A stretch of DNA of 64,000 nucleotides from Eleusine coracana subsp. coracana (Eukaryota; Streptophyta; Magnoliopsida; Poales; Poaceae), in assembly GCA_032690845.1 (NCBI GenBank), contig CM064430.1:4450949-4514948 (forward strand). The letters are read 5' to 3'. Shown here piece after piece: positions 11,339 to 23,303 of the stretch (position 1 is the stretch's first letter; each line of letters begins with the position of its first letter). The position numbers were made by a program, and so were the translations under genes. A model generated the notes under the pieces. That model did not search any database. It was not told the origin of the DNA and worked only from the letters and a program-made list of their open reading frames with translations.

Positions 11339-12337
11339 CTATTTATCACCTAAGTTGACCCTAATATTGGTGGCCTTTGATACATCACTAGCATCTAACT
11401 GTATCTTCTTTGACTCCACGGCTTCTGCTTGCACCGTGGCCTTCAGCGTCTTCTTAGGGGGCGAGTCGAGCATGGCCTCCTCCGCCCTTGCAATCTCTAT
11501 CTTCAGCTTAGCAAGTTCTGATGCCGCCACCTTCTTTTCAGTCAGCTCACAGCTCAGGTTGTCGCAATCATACAAGGTACACACATCTGATCGGAGTGAG
11601 ATGACTCCGTTTGGCCCCGGAAGCTTCATCATCATGTACGGGTAGTGGGGTATGGCCATAACCTTGGCTATGGCCAGCCGTCCTATGATGGCATGATAGG
11701 TGGAGTCCAGATCCGCGACCTTGAAGGTAATGCGCTCCGTCCTGTAGTTCTCCCGAGTGTCGAACGTCACGGGCAGAGTGATTTTCCCCAGAGGGATTGT
11801 CTGCATGCCGGGGATCACACCATGAAACGGTGATCTGCTGGGCTTGAGGTCGGTGAGAGGTATGCCGAGCTCCTTGAAGGTCATCATGAAAAGGACGTGC
11901 GGACTGCTGCCACCATCCACCATAACCCTATTCAACCGGACTCGGTTTACAATCGGTGTCAGTACTAGCGGGTATTTTTCGGGTCTAGGGATGTGAACCG
12001 GGTGGTCCGACCGATCGAAGGTGATCGGGACCTCAGACCACCGTAGGTAGTGAGGCACTGCTGGTGAGACCGCGTGAACCTCTCTATACAGGATCTTCTG
12101 TTGGCGCTTAGAATCTACCGTGGACCTTCCATAGATGTAGTTGACCTCACGCTCGAGATCTTGGAATTCCTTATTATCTTCCTCCTCGTTGTCCTTATCT
12201 GCGTCCTTTCTACCACCTTTAGGGATCCAAGGGCGGTCTTTGTAGACCTTCAACGCGTGATGCGTGAAGTTTTTCAACGTGAAGCACTCCTTGGCCTTGT
12301 GTGCTCCGTCGTGCAGCAGACAAGGACCATCCAGCAT
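11339..12337 (-). pseudogene. Gag C-terminus and aspartic protease region of gypsy element 3
   Basis: An open minus-strand frame of about 330 codons. It starts after the gag zinc-knuckle-like region (CLLHDGAHKAKECF) and continues to a retropepsin-like domain whose active-site motif is VDGGSS, in RVMVDGGSSPHVLF (about codon 150), where many proteases have D-S/T-G. It continues with TFDTRENYRTERITFKV and YHAIIGRLAI. Retropepsins cut the polyprotein. The frame is intact here but isolated from gag and RT by stops, so the polyprotein as a whole is dead. Confidence 0.8.
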
Positions 12338-12361
12338 TTTGTCGAAGTCATCTTGAGTGAC

Positions 12362-14295
12362 CTATTTTCTCTGATTGGGGCGCTCTCTGTTGACCACCGT
12401 TCGGTCTGGCTTGCGCTTCCTGTCGTCATCCTTGTTGTAGTTGGATGGGCCCGACTGGTTGTGATTCCGTGGTGCCTCATCTTTGTACTGGCGAACTTGA
12501 AAGAGAGCCGAGTTGTGAGCCGCATACTTGTCAGCCATGGTGAATAGCTCCTTGGCCGACAAACCTCTAGCCGCGTCTAATCTTTCGATCTTCTTGATCA
12601 AGTCATCGTCGTGGAGTTTGCCTTGGAAGGCAGCAACGACTTGAGCATTCGAGATGTTGGGGATGGTATTCTTCACTCGGTAGAAGCACTGGATGTATTC
12701 CCGCAATGGCTCCCGGTCCTGCTGCTTGATCCTGGCAAGTTCCCAGTGATTCCTCGGTCTGTCAAATGTAGCTTGAAAGTTGGCAGTGAACTGCCTGCAC
12801 AACTCTACCCAAGAATCGATGGAGTTAGCGGGCAGATTAGTGAGCCAAGTTCTAGCTGACGGGGCCAAGCACACGTGTAGATAGTTGGCCATGATGAAGC
12901 TATCACTGCCGAGTGCTTAGATGGTCATAGCGTAGACGTGAAGCCAGTCACGTGGGTCCGTCTTGCTGTCATATTTCTCAATGTTGACTGGTTTGAAGCC
13001 GGTTGTCCAATTGACAGTTCGCAACTCCCAAGTGAAGGCCCATATACCGGCCTCATCGTCATAGTCCTCAAGGGAAGGAGTTCATTCCCACTCATGACCG
13101 GAATCTTGGCGAGGTCTGTCTTCGCGCCGACACTCGTTTCACCGATCGTAGCGTCTCGAGGTGGCTCTCTCCTGTCGTTGCGCTCGTAGTACCGGTCGTC
13201 AACAAAGTCGCGATGGCGTCGTTCATCCTCATACTCCTGACGGGTTGCATCATCCCGCTCTCGGTATCTGCTATCCAGTCAGACTCGGGCGTCACGCTAT
13301 GGTATGCTGTTACGAAGGTCATCATGCGGGTCCCGATCATGGTAGTCCACAATTGGCCGTCACCTAGGTTCGGGTGGCGGAGTAGCTTGGCGGTCATTCC
13401 ATCGTGATCCTCTTCTGTCCTAACTAGGCATCAAACTGGCGGCCCCAGATGTCGTTTTGGTGGGCGCCTATTGTGTCGCATGCATCTCAAGTACAGCTGC
13501 GGCTTTGATATGTGCCTTTCACTTGTTGACTTGCGGTGTTATCTCTGGTTTGTCTTGGAGCACGGGCTCTAATGAGTTCAACAAAGTTGTCACGGCCGTA
13601 ATGTTGTGCTGCAGAGTTTTGAACACTTCTTCACCATCCAGCCGTAAGGTGAGGTCGCCCATGTTTAAGTTTTGGACGGCCCTGGATCTGTTCTGGCGAA
13701 CAAGTGGCCGTTGATGCACTGGGGTAGCATTCTCTGGATCCTCATCCTCAGGGTCCATCTCCTGTCCATCCACAGGGTTCGGATCTACTGGCGCTCCCCG
13801 AGCGGTTGCTGCAGTAGACGTTTCTCCTTCTACCCCTATGTTCGGGGCAGTAGGTTCTACCATGAAGATCTCACGATAATTCGACGAGTGGCTCTCAGAA
13901 TCACTCGGTTCTTCGATAAGGTCTAGAATTGACTCACTATCAACACCGATCGTCGCCACTACTCTTGAACCAAAGAAAAAATTGGGATCTTCGTCCGATT
14001 CCTCTGAATAAGGAATTGGGAGATCGACCGTAGCTAGAGCCGAGTCGGACAGGGTTGCCGATTGGTTCATCGTGGGCAACGTTGAAAGGGAGCCCGGGAG
14101 GGTTTCCTTCTGAAGGACCATCGCCGCGTTGCTGAGGCCGAGTGGGAGCCGGCCGTCTGGATCTAAAGGCGCGATGACCACCGGAAGGGTCGCCCGCTCT
14201 TGCTTGACGAGGCTTCCACTCTGATCGGCTATGAAGCTGATGGTGCCAAAACGGATCTTGTCTTCCAGGCGGAACTTGACGTCGACGAAAGCCAT
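12362..14295 (-). pseudogene. gag of gypsy element 3, broken
   Basis: The start is taken as ATG 14295 (MAFVDVKFRLEDK), 48 bases after the PBS begins. The first frame runs to a TAA at 13519. Stops and shifts follow between 13518 and 12893, a stretch rich in Arg and Asp. The capsid core is then clear at 12892-12362: LCRQFTANFQATFDRP, LREYIQCFYRV, and a Lys/Arg-rich tail. The domain matches the Retrotrans_gag family. Confidence 0.8.
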
Positions 14296-14329
14296 CGCTC
14301 TCACCAGAGTTGGACTCAACGCTGCCCTT

Positions 14330-14343
14330 TCCTGGTGCGCCAA
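14330..14343 (-). other. Primer-binding site of gypsy element 3
   Basis: TTGGCGCACCAGGA lies one base inside the LTR, the position and type (TGGCGC...) used by RIRE2-like gypsy elements. Confidence 0.7.
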
Positions 14344-14344
14344 C

Positions 14345-14751
14345 TATCGAGAGATATTCTCGATAGTAAATCTAGGTATGCGTATGAGTATGAAAGATCG
14401 ATGGACACAGGACACAGGGTTTATACAGGTTCAGGCCTCCTTGCGGATAAAAACCCTACGTCATATTTGGTGTTCTTGTATTGCTTGACGACGCACTGGA
14501 CTTAGGGTTCCAATACGTCTCTGTCCTCTATCGAAGATCCCCTGCCCTCCTTATATATTCGAAGGGTAGCGGTTTACATGGTAGTCTATCATTCGGTTAC
14601 AGAAGATTCCATCCTATCTGCTAACCTAACTTGCCGAGTACTCAAAACAAATATCTTCTGGGCCATATTCTTCAATGCTTCATAACCGAGCCCCTGGCCC
14701 ACTCGGCCATATAACTGTGTGGCCAGGTATTCCGGGTACATATATCCCACA
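14345..14751 (-). repeat. 5' LTR of gypsy element 3 (407 bp)
   Basis: In its own orientation it starts TGTGGGATATATGTACCC and ends CTCTCGATA. It aligns along its length with 8995-9412, reversed, including the conserved tract around GATCTTTCATACTCATACGC. Confidence 0.85.
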
Positions 14752-15519
14752 CACGCCTAGCTAGGTGGAGACATGCGGAGCCAGTGAGCGACAAGTTCCA
14801 TGTGGATAAGCTCTGATTTGCAACCAGATCAGCCTCACTGAACCTGTCTTTTTTTTTTGTCAAGGGCATGGGTCCTCATGTTCCTCATGTCACTAATAAG
14901 CATGGTTGGCACTGGTGCGCTGCATAGCTCCTTTGATGTCAGTGGTAGGAGAGAATACGATGAGACTATCACTCAGGAACAAAGGGCATCAGTGAAGTGA
15001 AAGGAGAGGGGGCAAGAGGATGCGCAAGTGCATGTTGGAGAGGTTCACAAATGCCTTTTACGTGACGACATAGCGCAATTCAATGCCCGGCACTCAAATT
15101 GCATCAGTTTCTATGCACGTGTATTTAGGTATCCATGGGATTGATCGCAAATGAGAAAAAAAAAAAAGGTATTTATGGGATATTGAAATGGTTTTAGTCT
15201 TCTGTCCTGTAAGTTCACAATAAATCATAAATATCATTGTCTGTTCTGATTTTTTTGACAAGAACTCAAAAGGATCCGGGAAAACCTTTTACGTACTCAC
15301 AATCTTTTTAAGGAATCATGGACCTCAAATGTTTATGTAGTTTTTTTAATAAAAAATGATTTTCAGTGTTCTGATGTTCAAAAGAAATCTATATGTTTGA
15401 ACAAAAGAGTATGTTCTAACTTGTCAAATTTTTTCCCAAAGTTATTAAATAGTGTAAACATTTGACAATTTTGTTGAAATAAAATGTTGGCAAATAAAGG
15501 GGGGGGGGGGGGGGGCAAG
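14752..15519. other. Intergenic, no feature recognised
   Basis: AT-rich sequence with an A run near 15155 and a G run of about 19 at 15500-15518. I see no gene or repeat I can name. Confidence 0.4.
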
Positions 15520-16142
15520 GACAATCTGGTGAAACGAAAATGGAAAGGCAACAAAAAGTGTGCTTTCTGTAATACGGATGAAATAATTGCTCATCTTTTT
15601 TTTTTCACTGTAACATAGCTAAATATGTGTGGAGCATAATAACGATGTCAATTGGGGCTACGTGTAGGCCAGAATCAATTGATCAGTATATGGTGTAGGT
15701 CCATCACTTCCTGCCAAGTGGTGGAAAGTTTTATGTTGTTGGCTTGGCAGCAGTTTTTTAGGCCATATGAAAAATGCGCAGTAGAAGCGGGACTTCAAAA
15801 GGAGACGGACAAGGCAACACTAGAAGCGGGAGTAGAAGTGCTGCAGAAGAATGCTGTCAACACCCATCCACAACAAGGAGGTCTTCATTCGCAGAGCGAG
15901 AGGGCACTAGCGTTGGTGAGAAGGTCCACAACCCAGGGTGATTGAGAAGCGAGGAAGCCGAAAAGATTGGGGAAGGGGTCTAATCACTATGTGTGATGTA
16001 ACACTGATGTTTTGCTTGCGGAGTGCTAGTAACTAGTACTTTTATTTCTGAACGTTGGGACCTCTGGCTAAACAAATATACACTGTAATTTCATTGCTCA
16101 AAGTAATAAAATTCCAGGGCATGCTTTGTTATGCAAAAAAAA
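15520..16142 (+). mobile_element. L1-type LINE 3' end (zf-RVT remnant) with A-rich tail
   Basis: Conceptual translation with stops gives KWKGNKKCAFCNTDEIIAHL, then FFHCNIAKYVW and the segment following a zf-RVT zinc-binding motif (C-x2-C...H...C). This is the usual C-terminus of plant L1 reverse-transcriptase ORFs, followed by a hydrophilic tail (EAGVEVLQKNAVNTHPQQ). It ends with TGCAAAAAAAA at about 16133-16142. It is truncated at the 5' side and carries stops, so it is dead. I did not find a clear target-site duplication. Confidence 0.7.
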
Positions 16143-16624
16143 GGGGTGGGGGAGGGGGGAATGATTGGGTGGTAGTGATAGTCGATAGCACCAGGCAGGC
16201 ACCCACTGGTACGCACATCAAACCATCAGTTGCGTAAAGCCTCCTCGTGCTGTCCAGCTCCAGCTGGTGCCTCAGCTGACGTGTCGTGGTTCTGCCCCCA
16301 AGGGCCGGGAAATAAATTCTCTGCATACGTGATGTATTTGACTCCCCGTGCAGCACCATCTCCGATTCACTCCACGTATACTCTCCAAAGCAATCCAGGC
16401 CTCAACCACTTCGTACGTCAACGGCTGCCATAACGGATTAACGACCAGTTAACATCTAATCTAAACAAATGAAGAGGTGTGTTAGGCATAATATTTCTGT
16501 GTCTTGCTATCTGGAAAATATGTTTTTTTTTCTTGTCTTTTTCAATCTGAAGCTCTGAAGAGGAAAAGTTTGTTGTTCAACCGCAATGCAAGTACATATA
16601 GATTGTACTTCTTTCCTTCAAAAT
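16143..16624. other. Intergenic, no feature recognised
   Basis: I see no gene here. It is the left flank of the Mutator-like element. Confidence 0.4.
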
Positions 16625-16811
16625 TTTCTATTGGGTAAAGTACATGGCCGATCTTCAAACTTATCCGAGGATGTCACCTAGATCTCTAAACTCTAAATTT
16701 GTATATTTAAATCCTTAAAATTGCTAAGTGGTTCACTCACAGTCCATATTACTCTAATTAAGGTTAATATGCCTATTTGATGTCTTTTTTTTAGATTCAT
16801 GCCTATTTGAT

Positions 16812-16816
16812 GTCTT
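16812..16816. repeat. Target-site duplication GTCTT of the copia element
   Basis: It matches 23304-23308 exactly and lies inside the left arm of the Mutator-like element. Confidence 0.85.
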
Positions 16817-17826
16817 TGATGGATAAATTAACACTTTTAGTTTTATATTAATCCAGACATAAATCATAAGTATGATTAACAGATTGCATAATAAACTAGA
16901 CAAGTCTACGCAAGATCTAAACAGGTCTATAAAGCCAGACAAAAGCACAGCATCTACCATACTAGTAACATCCATCATAGACAAGCAGACTACAAAAGCT
17001 AGTATGGAAGACATAGTTTAGGATGAGAGTACGTACGTTTCCTTCTGGACTGGGTAGAGAAGGCGACGACGACGTGCAGCACCGTCACGTTGTTGGCGAC
17101 GGCGGCTGAGACTGACTTGACAACGAGGAAGACGAGCCGTGGCGACGAACTTGATGAAGACGAGGAAGCGATCTAGCAGTCACGTAGAGCACTTCCCAAA
17201 AACCTTATATGCCCTCTCCCGATGCAGGATTGCAGAGGACGACGGTTCCGGAGACTTGCTCTCCCGTTCGCCGGTGCACGCCGACAATCGGGATGGAGAA
17301 GACTTGGCGACGCAACAGTAGCGAGAGGTAAAATCCTAGGTGATTGCGTGATATGATTTGCGGCGGTACCCGTACGTATTTATAGGGAGGAACCGCTAGG
17401 GTTGGGCATCCCGCAACCGAGTCGGTTACCATATTAATACGTCGGTTTCCATAATTAAATATATGGAATACGCAGCAAAAAAAAGTATAAAAGGAAGTCG
17501 CGCCCCAGCAAGGCAAGGGACCGAATTTCGGCGGACCATTCACGCAGGTGATGCGCGGCTGCGCCTATCGTCCATGCCCACGCCCCGCCCCGCCCGGCCC
17601 CGCGAGGCGAGGCGAGGCGAGCGAGCGCGCGCGTGTGTTCTTCCTTCCTCCCATCCACACACTTGCAAGAGATGCTAGAGCATCCAACCTTATAAGTTGG
17701 ACTCTCTCCACCTCCACTAGCAATGTGGGACTAAATATTTGCACTCCCACCACTCATGAATGGGCCTTTGAGATTTTCTAGGAATTATTGTGAATATTAA
17801 TGGGCCAAGCCTATATAATTCTAACA
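16817..17826 (-). repeat. 3' LTR of the copia element (1010 bp)
   Basis: In element orientation it starts TGTTAGAATTATATAGG and ends in TTATCCATCA. It is homologous to 22326-23303, with a small expansion of the GGCGA-type repeat near 17605 and a TTTAT insertion near 17379. Confidence 0.88.
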
Positions 17827-18366
17827 ATCCCCCACCAGATCTCAAAGTCCCAACTAGACTTTGCCTCACCCCACTGTTGTTTAATATACCAATATTTTCA
17901 GTGGAGACTGTTAAGTTGAACTTCCACCTAGAACAATAAGCTACACTCATTCACAACTTGAACAATGGACTACGTCTTGAATTGCAAGTTTTGTGTAAAC
18001 AAGTTTCACTTACTGTCATAACTGATACTAGATCTCCAGTAGGCTTCTCCACGGGTGGAGCATATAGGTCATACTCCCTTGGTCTTTCATGAGCTTAATA
18101 GAGATCACCCAAATCTCACAGATTATGACCTTACAACAATCAGACTCATATAGCTGTATTCATTCAAGAATATTCTGTAGGACAACATCTTCGCTATTTA
18201 AAGCCAATTGAATACATTAAGGCAACAACCATCCTACCATACAGATATCGAGAGTAATGCATTGATTCTCGAGTGGGCCATAAAAGGTTACTCTCATGCT
18301 AACCAATAGCTTGTTCTTCCCAGGTCCTACTTCACAGGATCTCCGATCACATAGATTGGGTTATCA
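17827..18366 (-). other. 3' untranslated region of the copia element
   Basis: The stretch lies between the pol stop and the polypurine tract. No reading frame is supported. Confidence 0.6.
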
Positions 18367-21300
18367 CTATGGAATAGCACATATGGGTCTCATACCCATC
18401 TCCTTCGATGCAATATCTATCATATTACATGACAGACCCTTGGTGAATTGATCTGTCAGGTTCTCACCAGTTGAAATATATTCTACTGATATGACTCCGG
18501 AGTTTCTCATTTTCCTGACAGACTTCAGATGACTCTTAATATGTCTTGATGACTTCATATTGTCCTTAGAATTGTTCACTTTGACTATCACAGTTTGATT
18601 GTCATAATTCATGAGGATTGCCGGCACAGGTTTCTCGATAATAGGTAAGTCGATCAAGAACTCACGTAGCCAATCGGCCTCAACTGTAGCTGTATCTAGT
18701 GCGGTAAGCTCTGCTTCCATGGTAGAACTCGTTAAGATGGTCTGTTTGCATGATTTCCATGAAACAGCAGCACCACCAAGAGTAAATGCATATCCACTCA
18801 TGGCATACAGCTCATCAGTATTAGATATCCAATTGGAATTACTATAGCCCTCTAGTACTGCTGGATATCCAGAATAATGAATTCCATAATCCATAGTACC
18901 AACTAAATAGTGCATTACCCGCTCAAGCGCACGCCAATGATCATCTCCCGGACAAGAAGTAAACCGGCTTAGTTTGCTCACAGCAAACGAGATGTCAGGC
19001 CTAGTAGCACTAGATAAGTACATAAGTGATCCAATTATCTGAGAATATCTTAATTGGTCTCTGCCAATTCTCTTATTCTTTCAAAGAATCAAGCTGGGAT
19101 CATAAGGTGTTGGAGAAGACTTGCTATCCTTGTAACCAAAACGGTTCAAGAGCTTCTCAACATAATGAGATTGCGTAAGAGTAATCACATTCTCTCCTTT
19201 GATTAGCTTGATGTTCAAGATAACATCAGCCTCACCCAGATCCTTCATATCAAAACTTTGGCATAGAAAAGTCTTGACCTTATTGATCACGTCAAGATTT
19301 GTTCCAAAGATGAGTATGTCATCAACATACAAGCATAGTATAACTCCCTGACCCCCACCATGGCGGTAGTACACACATTTATCAGCCTCATTGACTGAAA
19401 AGCCTGCTGATAGAAGTGTTGAATCAAATTTCTCATGCCACTGCTTAGGAGCTTGTTTCAGACCATACAAAGACTTCAACAACTTACACGCCCTGTCTTC
19501 TTGACCCTTTATTACAAATCCATCTGGCTGATCCATATAGATTTCCTCATCCAACTCTCCATTAAGGAAAGTTGTCTTAACGTCCATCTGATGAACGATA
19601 AGACTATGTCAGGCAGCCAGAGCATGTAATACACGAATAGTGGTCAATCTAGCAACAGGTGAATAAGTGTCAAAGAAGTCTTCACCTTCTTTCAGAGTAT
19701 AACCCTTAGCCACAAGCCGAGCCTTATACTTGTCAATAGTACCATCAGGCTTAAGCTTTTTCTTGAACACCCATTTACAACCCACAGGTTTGCAACCATA
19801 TGGCCTATCGACAACTTTTCAAGTTCCATTAGAAAGAATAGAGTCCATCTCACTATGAACAGCTTCTTTCCAATCATCTGCATCAGGAGATGCATATGCC
19901 TCTAAAATGGTTCTAGGAGTGTCATCCACAAGATAAACAGTGAAATCATCACCAAAAAACTTTGCAGTCCTTTGTCTCTTGCTCCTCCTAGGAGCTTCAC
20001 TATCAATCTCCTCATGGATTGGTTCAAGTGTTTGTTCAGCATGATCAGAAAATGCACTAGGTTCAGGAGTAGTTTCAGCAATCATATCAGAAGATAATCT
20101 AGACATGCTATGTAAATCTTTCATAGGAAATATATTCTCAAAGAAAGTAACATCACGAGACTCCATTAATGAATTAACATGAACATCAGGCACCTCTGAT
20201 TTAAACACTAAAAATCTATAGGCAATGCTATGATGAGCATATCCAAGAAAGATACAATCCACAGTTTTAGGTCCCAACTTACGCTTCTTATTAATTGGCA
20301 CGTTAATTTTGGCCAAACAACCTCATGTGCGTAAGTAAGAGAGCGATGGCTTTCTACCAATCCATTCCTCATATGGAGTCTTCTCCTTATTCTTCATGGG
20401 AACTCTATTTAGGATATGACATGATGTCAATAAAGCCTCCCCCCACCATGCCTTAGATAATCCAGCCGTGTCTAACATGAAATTAACCAAGTCAGTCAAG
20501 GTGCGATTCTTTCTTTCGGTAACCCCGTTTGATTGGGGCAAATAGGGAGGCGTCCTCTCATGTATCAAACCATATTCCGCACAGAATAAGTCAAACTCAT
20601 TTGAGAAATACTCGCCACCACGATCGGACCTAATTCTTTTGATCTTTTTCTCTAGTTGAGTTTCAACTTCAGCCTTATAAATTTTAAAGTAGTTCAGAGC
20701 CTCATCTTTTGTTTTTAACAAATAAACATAGCAATATCTAGTCGCATCATCAATCAAAGTCATGAAATATCTTTTTCCACCCTCAGTCAACATACCATTT
20801 ATTTCACAAAGATCTGAATGTATAAGTTCTAGTGGTGCCAAGTGTCTATCCTCTGCAGCCTTGTGAGGCTTTCGAGGTTGTTTAGATTGCACACAACTTG
20901 AGCACTTAGAACCTTTGACAATGGAAAAATTCAGAATTAAATTCAAGCTGAATAGTCGAGACATAGAACCAAAATTTAGATGACATAAACATGAATGCCA
21001 AACACTAGCATCACTCTCATTAACACCATCACAAATATAGTTCACAGACTTATTGCAATAATCTAAAAGGGAAAAGCGGAACAAGCCTCCGCACTCATAG
21101 CCTTTACCAATAAATTGTCCACTCTTAGACACGATAATTTTATTCGACTCTAGCACTACCTTAAAATCATCCCTACACAAAAGGGAGCCACTAACGAGAT
21201 TCTTCTTGATAGAAGGGACATGTTGTACGTTCTTCAATTGGACAATCTTCCCCGAAGTGAACTTCAGCTCGACCGTGCCAACACCATGAACAGAAGCATG

Positions 21301-21440
21301 TGACCTATTCCCCATTAGGACGGAGGAATCCCGGGCGACCTGGTAAGAAGTAAACAAAGAGGCATCAGCACAAACATGAACATTAGCACCAGTATCAAGC
21401 CACCAATAAGTAGATTGAAATACAGAAAAAAAACATATGG
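18367..21440 (-). pseudogene. Copia pol: integrase, reverse transcriptase, RNase H
   Basis: A single minus-strand frame, broken only by stops, covers integrase to RNase H. Integrase shows the HSCLCHLNF/KCSSCVQSKQ zinc-binding region, then LIHSDLCEI, SDRGGEYFSNEF and LPQSNGVTERKNRT, which together supply D-D-E. RT shows CKWVFKKKLKPDG, QMDVKTTFLNGELDEEIYMD, ALYGLKQAP-type SLYGLKQAP and LYVDDILIFG. RNase H ends with KHIK-type ADWLREFLIDLP and EYISTGENLTDQFTKGL, with the final stop at 18367-18369. Stops lie at 20323, 19819, 19609 and 19081. The Asp protease sits at the frame junction (WWLDTGANVH, about 21400). Confidence 0.9.
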
Positions 21441-22292
21441 TAAATTACCATACCCACTATTTTCTCCAGCACTGGTCACCATGTTTGCAGACTTCTGCTG
21501 TGGAGGCTTCCTTTCTTTGCGTTTTGGACACTTCTTTGTCCAATGCTCATTAGAACCGCAAACAAAGCATGCTCCCTTCTCCTTGTTCTTTTTCTTGAAG
21601 GTAGTGATCTGCTTAGGCTTATTGTTCTTGTCCTTGCCCTTACCACCACTGCCATGAGACTGTTGTGGTTGATGCACCATATTGGCTATAGTGTTTCCCT
21701 CATTGACTTTAGACCGTCCATCCTTTTCACGAGCTTTCTTCTCAACATCAAGAGACGCGATCAAATCTGAGACAGATATGTTCGTCCTCTTGTGTTTAAG
21801 AGTAGTGACAAAATTCCTCCAAATTGGAGGCAATTTGGCAATAATGCCTCCAGCCACAAGCTTCTCAGGTACGATGATCTTAAGCAATTCGAGTTCCTTT
21901 ACTATGCACTGTATCTCATGAGCCTGCGCGACGACAGATTTGCCATCTACCATCTTAAAATCATGGTACTACTCAATGACATACAGTTCAGCGCCAGCAT
22001 CTGAACTACCATAGTCAGCGATCAGAGCGTCCCACATATCCTTAGCGACTGTATGATGGATGTAGACATCCTGAAGACGATCTACCAAAACTCCAATAAC
22101 GGCGCCCAAGAATATTGTGTTGGCTTCACTGTAGGCCTTTTCCTGATCTGCAGTGAGATCGCCTTTAGGTTTGCCAGTGGACACCCAGAACACATTCATG
22201 GCAGTAAGCCACAGAGTGACTTTCACTTGCCATCTTTTAAAGTGCACGCCAGTGAATTTCTTTGGCCTCAGTGCATCGACAAATCCAGCCAT
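21441..22292 (-). pseudogene. Copia gag with CCHC knuckle
   Basis: It starts at ATG 22292 (MAGFVDALRPKKF) and encodes the copia-type Gag (UBN2-like): RWQVKVTLWLTAM, DMWDALIADYGS, ELELLKIIVPEKLVAGGIIA, LPPIWRNFVTTLKH. A CCHC knuckle (CFVCGSNEHWTKKC) lies near 21560. A TAG at 21969 interrupts it where Gln is usual. In a run of eight T's (minus strand, about 21425-21432) the frame slips by one base relative to pol. In related elements gag and pol are one frame, so I read this as decay, not programmed shifting. Confidence 0.87.
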
Positions 22293-22325
22293 AAAACTAA
22301 AGTGCCTACAATAAGGTTTTTAGAT

Positions 22326-23303
22326 TGTTGGATAAATTAGCACTTTTAGTTTTATATTAATCCATACATAAATCATAAGTATGATTAACAGATTGCATAA
22401 TGAACTAGATAAGTCTACGCAAGATCTAGACAGGTCTATAAAGCCAAACAAAAACACAACATCTACCATACTAGCAACATCCATCATAGACAAGCAGACT
22501 ACAAAAGCTAGTATGGAAGACATAGTTTAGGATGAGAGTACGTACGTTTCCTTCTGGACTGGGTAGAGAAGGCGATGACGACGTGCAGCACCGTCACGTT
22601 GTTGGCGACGGTGGCTGAGACTGACTTGACGACGAGGAAGACGAGCCGTGGCGACGAACTTGATGAAGACGAGGAAGCGATCGAGCAGTCACGCAGAGCG
22701 CTTCCCAAAAACCTTATTCGCCCTCTCCCGATGCAGGATCGCAGAGGACGACGGTTCCGGAGACCTGCTCTCCCGTTCGCCGGTGCATGCCGACAATCGG
22801 GATGGAGAAGACTTGGCGACGCAACAGTAGCGAGGGGTAAAACCCTAGGTGATTGCGTGATATGATTTGCGGCGGTACCCGTACGTAAGGAGGAACCGCT
22901 AGGGTTGGGCGTCCCGCAACTGAGTCGGTTACCATATTAATACGTCGGTTTCCATAATTAAATATATGAAATACGCAGCAAAAAGAAAGTGCAAAAGGAA
23001 GCCGCGCCCCCGCAAGGCAAGGGACTGAATTTCGGCAGACCATTCACGCAGGTGATGCGCGGCCGCGCCCACGCCCCGCCCCGGCCCGGCGAGGCGAGCG
23101 AGCGCGCGCGTGTTTTCTTCCTTCCTCCCATCCACACACTTGCAAGAGATGCTAGAGCAACCAACCTTATAAGTTGGACTCTCTCCACCTCCACTAGCAA
23201 TGTGGGAGTAAATATTTGCACTCTCACCACTCATGAATGGGCCTTTGAGATTTTCTAGAAATTATTGTGAATATTAATAGGCCAAACCCATATAATTCTA
23301 ACA
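22326..23303 (-). repeat. 5' LTR of the copia element (978 bp)
   Basis: It is homologous to 16817-17826 with TG...CA ends and is followed by the GTCTT duplication at 23304-23308. Confidence 0.88.

Larger units (their letters stand above)
10432..14751 (-). mobile_element. Gypsy element 3: 5' half (LTR, gag, protease, RT)
   Basis: This is a minus-strand Ty3/gypsy element reading from a 5' LTR (14751-14345) through a primer-binding site, gag and protease into reverse transcriptase. It ends abruptly inside RT at about 10432, where it meets the copia fragment. Integrase, antisense gene and 3' LTR are absent. Its LTR is a clear relative of the LTR of element 1. I cannot find a duplication next to the LTR at 14752, because the other end is missing. 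Confidence 0.88.
16817..23303 (-). mobile_element. Full-length Ty1/copia retrotransposon (6.5 kb)
   Basis: This minus-strand element has two LTRs of about 1 kb (5' LTR 22326-23303, 3' LTR 16817-17826). It is flanked by the 5-bp duplication GTCTT at 16812-16816 and 23304-23308. Gag, integrase, RT and RNase H are in copia order. A purine-rich tract GGTGGGGGAT precedes the 3' LTR (17827-17836). Five in-frame stops and a one-base shift inactivate it. LTR divergence (about ten substitutions in the first 155 bp by eye) says the insertion is not recent. Only about 34 bases separate LTR and gag, and I do not see the usual TGGTATCAGA primer site. Confidence 0.9.

Noticed and set aside
21415..21440. 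Programmed frameshift between gag and pol of the copia element
   Set aside because: The shift is at a T homopolymer in an element with five stops; a decay mutation is the simpler reading, since copia elements normally use one frame.
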